From Bdellovibrionales bacterium (GTDB lineage Bacteria; Bdellovibrionota; UBA1018; CAIPTA01), in contig JAKFYM010000208.1 in the NCBI GenBank assembly GCA_021730855.1, forward strand, positions 1 to 7,013: a stretch of DNA of 7,013 bases, read 5' to 3'. Below, in pieces: positions 5,690 to 7,013 of the stretch. Both the position numbers and the translations under genes were made by a program. How positions within the stretch are numbered: the stretch's first letter is position 1; each line of letters starts with the position of its first letter. The notes beneath the pieces are model-generated. The model made no database searches. It was not told the origin of the DNA and worked only from the letters and a program-made list of their open reading frames with translations.

Positions 5690-6121
5690 ATGCAAAACCG
5701 GTCCATTCTACTAGTAGAAGACAGTGCAGACGACGAAGCGCTCACGATCCGCGCCCTAAAAAAGGGAAATATAAAAAATCCCGTGCTTGTGGCCCGTGAT
5801 GGCGCAGAGGCATTAGAACTGCTTTTTGGCCAAGGAGAAAAATCCGAGCTTTTGTCCACGCTCCAGCTGGTGCTCCTTGACCTGAAACTACCCAAAATAG
5901 ATGGCCTGGAGGTGCTCAAGCGGCTTCGCTCGGAGGAATCCACCCGTCACCTTCCCGTTGCCATACTCACCTCCTCCAAGGAAGAGCGCGATATTGTAGA
6001 ATCCTATGACCGGGGCGCAAACAGCTATATTTGCAAACCCGTAGATATTCAACAGTTCATGTCTGCCGTGCAACAGCTCGGGATGTACTGGCTGGTATTG
6101 AACGAAAGGCCAAAACGCTAG
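5690..6121 (+). CDS. Rcp1-like single-domain response regulator
   Basis: The protein has 143 residues and the standard size and layout of the Rcp1 family. It shows E10/D11 in LLVEDS, phospho-acceptor D64 in LLDLKLPKIDG, T94/S95 in ILTSS and K116 in ICKPVD. The C-terminal QLGMYWLVLNE helix is characteristic of Rcp1-type regulators of cyanobacterial-like phytochromes and their relatives. All catalytic residues are in place. The start is set by a GGAGG site. Its stop lies 6 bases before the next hybrid kinase's first ATG, so the two are probably one transcript. It has no output domain and is a likely target of the PAS kinase with a phytochrome-type core or of the adjacent hybrid kinase (inference). 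It is a paralogue of the upstream regulator, sharing the GLEVLKR stretch. Confidence 0.95.
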   Translation: MQNRSILLVEDSADDEALTIRALKKGNIKNPVLVARDGAEALELLFGQGEKSELLSTLQLVLLDLKLPKIDGLEVLKRLRSEESTRHLPVAILTSSKEERDIVESYDRGANSYICKPVDIQQFMSAVQQLGMYWLVLNERPKR

Positions 6122-6127
6122 GTTGCA

Positions 6128-7013
6128 ATGGTGATGGAAGACACAAAACGAGAAACTATTCGTATCCTGCTCATTGATGACGAGGAAGACACCCTCTTCC
6201 TTCTTCGAACCACTTTGAGAAAAATCCAAACCACTTCCTTCGACGTGGAGTGGGCGCCGAGCTACCGCGAAGGACTCGAGAAGGTTCTACAAGGGAATCA
6301 TGACATTTACATTGTGGATCACAATTTAGGTGACCACACCGGCCTTGAACTCATCGAAGCCGCTCAGAAGGAAGACATCAGTATCCCCTTTATCGTCCTT
6401 ACGGGAAATGATGACCACCGGATCGATATCCATGCGATGAAAATAGGAGCCTCCGATTTTTTGTCCAAAAATTTGCTGATCCCCCCTATTTTAGAGCGCA
6501 GCATTCGTTATGCCTTAGAAAGAAAGCGCACTCAGCACGAATTGCTCGTGGCCAAGACCAACCAGCTGAAATCAGAATTCTTGAAAACAATGACCCACGA
6601 ACTGCGCACCCCAATGAATGTGGTAATGGGAATGGCCAGCCTACTTTCAAAAACAGATTTAACCCCTGAACAGAAAAAATACCTCCAAGAGATCCGTCAG
6701 TCGGGCGATTCATTACTCAATCTCATCGGAGATATCCTCGATATTGCCACCCTCTCCGGCGAGGAAGACCAAGAGTCCAGTCTCGAGATCAAAAACTTCG
6801 AGCTCCGCTCGCTTTTTCAGCAAGAAATAGCGGACCTAGAAAAAGTGGCAAAAAAAAATGGCGTGACCTTTAGCGTAAAAATTGCCGAAGGCCTGCCTGC
6901 TTTCGTGGTCGGTGACGAAACAAGGATTCGCCTCGTGCTCTCCCATCTCGTACGTAATGCGTCAAATTCACTTCCTCTGGAAGCATCCAGCTTTCTTGCC
7001 AACAAGAAAATCC
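6128..7013 (+). CDS. Hybrid histidine kinase, REC-HisKA-HATPase (3' end beyond window)
   Basis: 295 codons are visible before the window ends. The receiver (about residues 9-130) has D17/D18, phospho-acceptor D64 in IVDHNLGDHTG, T92 in LTGND and K114 in LSKN; the usual KP is KN here. The SIRYALERKR linker resembles the one after the first receiver of the left hybrid kinase. HisKA carries MTHELRTPMN with H157. The ATPase domain begins with the N box HLVRNASNSL (N277 retained) and is cut before the G boxes. No membrane segment is seen, so it is cytoplasmic. The ATG at 6128 has only a weak AGG upstream; the ATG at 6134 is an equally possible start, with the first gene product differing by two residues. 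Further receivers or an HPt domain may follow outside the window. Confidence 0.93.
   Translation, partial: MVMEDTKRETIRILLIDDEEDTLFLLRTTLRKIQTTSFDVEWAPSYREGLEKVLQGNHDIYIVDHNLGDHTGLELIEAAQKEDISIPFIVLTGNDDHRIDIHAMKIGASDFLSKNLLIPPILERSIRYALERKRTQHELLVAKTNQLKSEFLKTMTHELRTPMNVVMGMASLLSKTDLTPEQKKYLQEIRQSGDSLLNLIGDILDIATLSGEEDQESSLEIKNFELRSLFQQEIADLEKVAKKNGVTFSVKIAEGLPAFVVGDETRIRLVLSHLVRNASNSLPLEASSFLANKKI

Noticed and set aside
6851..6858. Run of eight A in the right hybrid kinase, a possible slippery site (A AAA AAA)
   Set aside because: The frame continues normally into ATPase-domain sequence on the far side, and I see no clear downstream structure. Lys-rich coding explains it.
1..7013. Mobile elements, CRISPR arrays, tRNA or rRNA genes
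   Set aside because: No transposase, integrase, terminal repeats, regularly spaced repeats or RNA-gene signatures were seen on either strand.

Overview
The window is a compact bacterial signal-transduction locus. Every one of its eight well-supported genes encodes a two-component or phosphorelay protein, and no DNA-binding output domain is visible. By motif I count three histidine kinases (two with an N-terminal receiver), four stand-alone or PilZ-fused response regulators, one free histidine phosphotransfer (HPt) protein, and eight receiver-type domains. One of those eight is degenerate. Base composition is moderate (judged by eye), intergenic spacers are AT-rich, and promoters look like ordinary sigma-70 sites. 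The mix of Rcp1-type CheY-like regulators, phytochrome-type kinase cores and REC-PilZ-like proteins is typical of environmental Gram-negatives with many signalling genes. A Bdellovibrionota or former deltaproteobacterial origin is my guess only; no gene here fixes the taxonomy.

Left block, minus strand (4441 down to the left edge). Four genes are packed head to tail with overlaps of 11 and 8 bases and a gap of 3. In transcription order they are: a REC-PilZ-like regulator, a second REC-PilZ-like regulator, a membrane-anchored PAS histidine kinase, and a hybrid REC-HisKA-HATPase-REC-pseudoREC kinase that runs to the window edge. The spacing implies one mRNA with coupled translation, read from a promoter at about 4477-4504.

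Right block, plus strand (4582 to the right edge). A back-to-back promoter at 4514-4541 drives an HPt protein. After a 198-base spacer with a strong hairpin come two Rcp1-like single-domain regulators, and then a second REC-first hybrid kinase cut off by the window edge. Inside the spacer lies a possible 40-residue single-pass membrane peptide whose end overlaps the start of the first Rcp1-like regulator by 8 bases.

Working model (inference): the kinases sense membrane or cytoplasmic signals. Phosphoryl groups could then be shuttled among the receivers through the HPt protein, and output would come from protein-protein contacts of the single-domain regulators and the PilZ-like domains rather than from direct transcription control. 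The most unusual parts are the paired REC-PilZ-like regulators with a non-canonical PilZ signature, the third pseudo-receiver of the left hybrid kinase, and the small membrane ORF with an inverted repeat covering the next gene's start codon.
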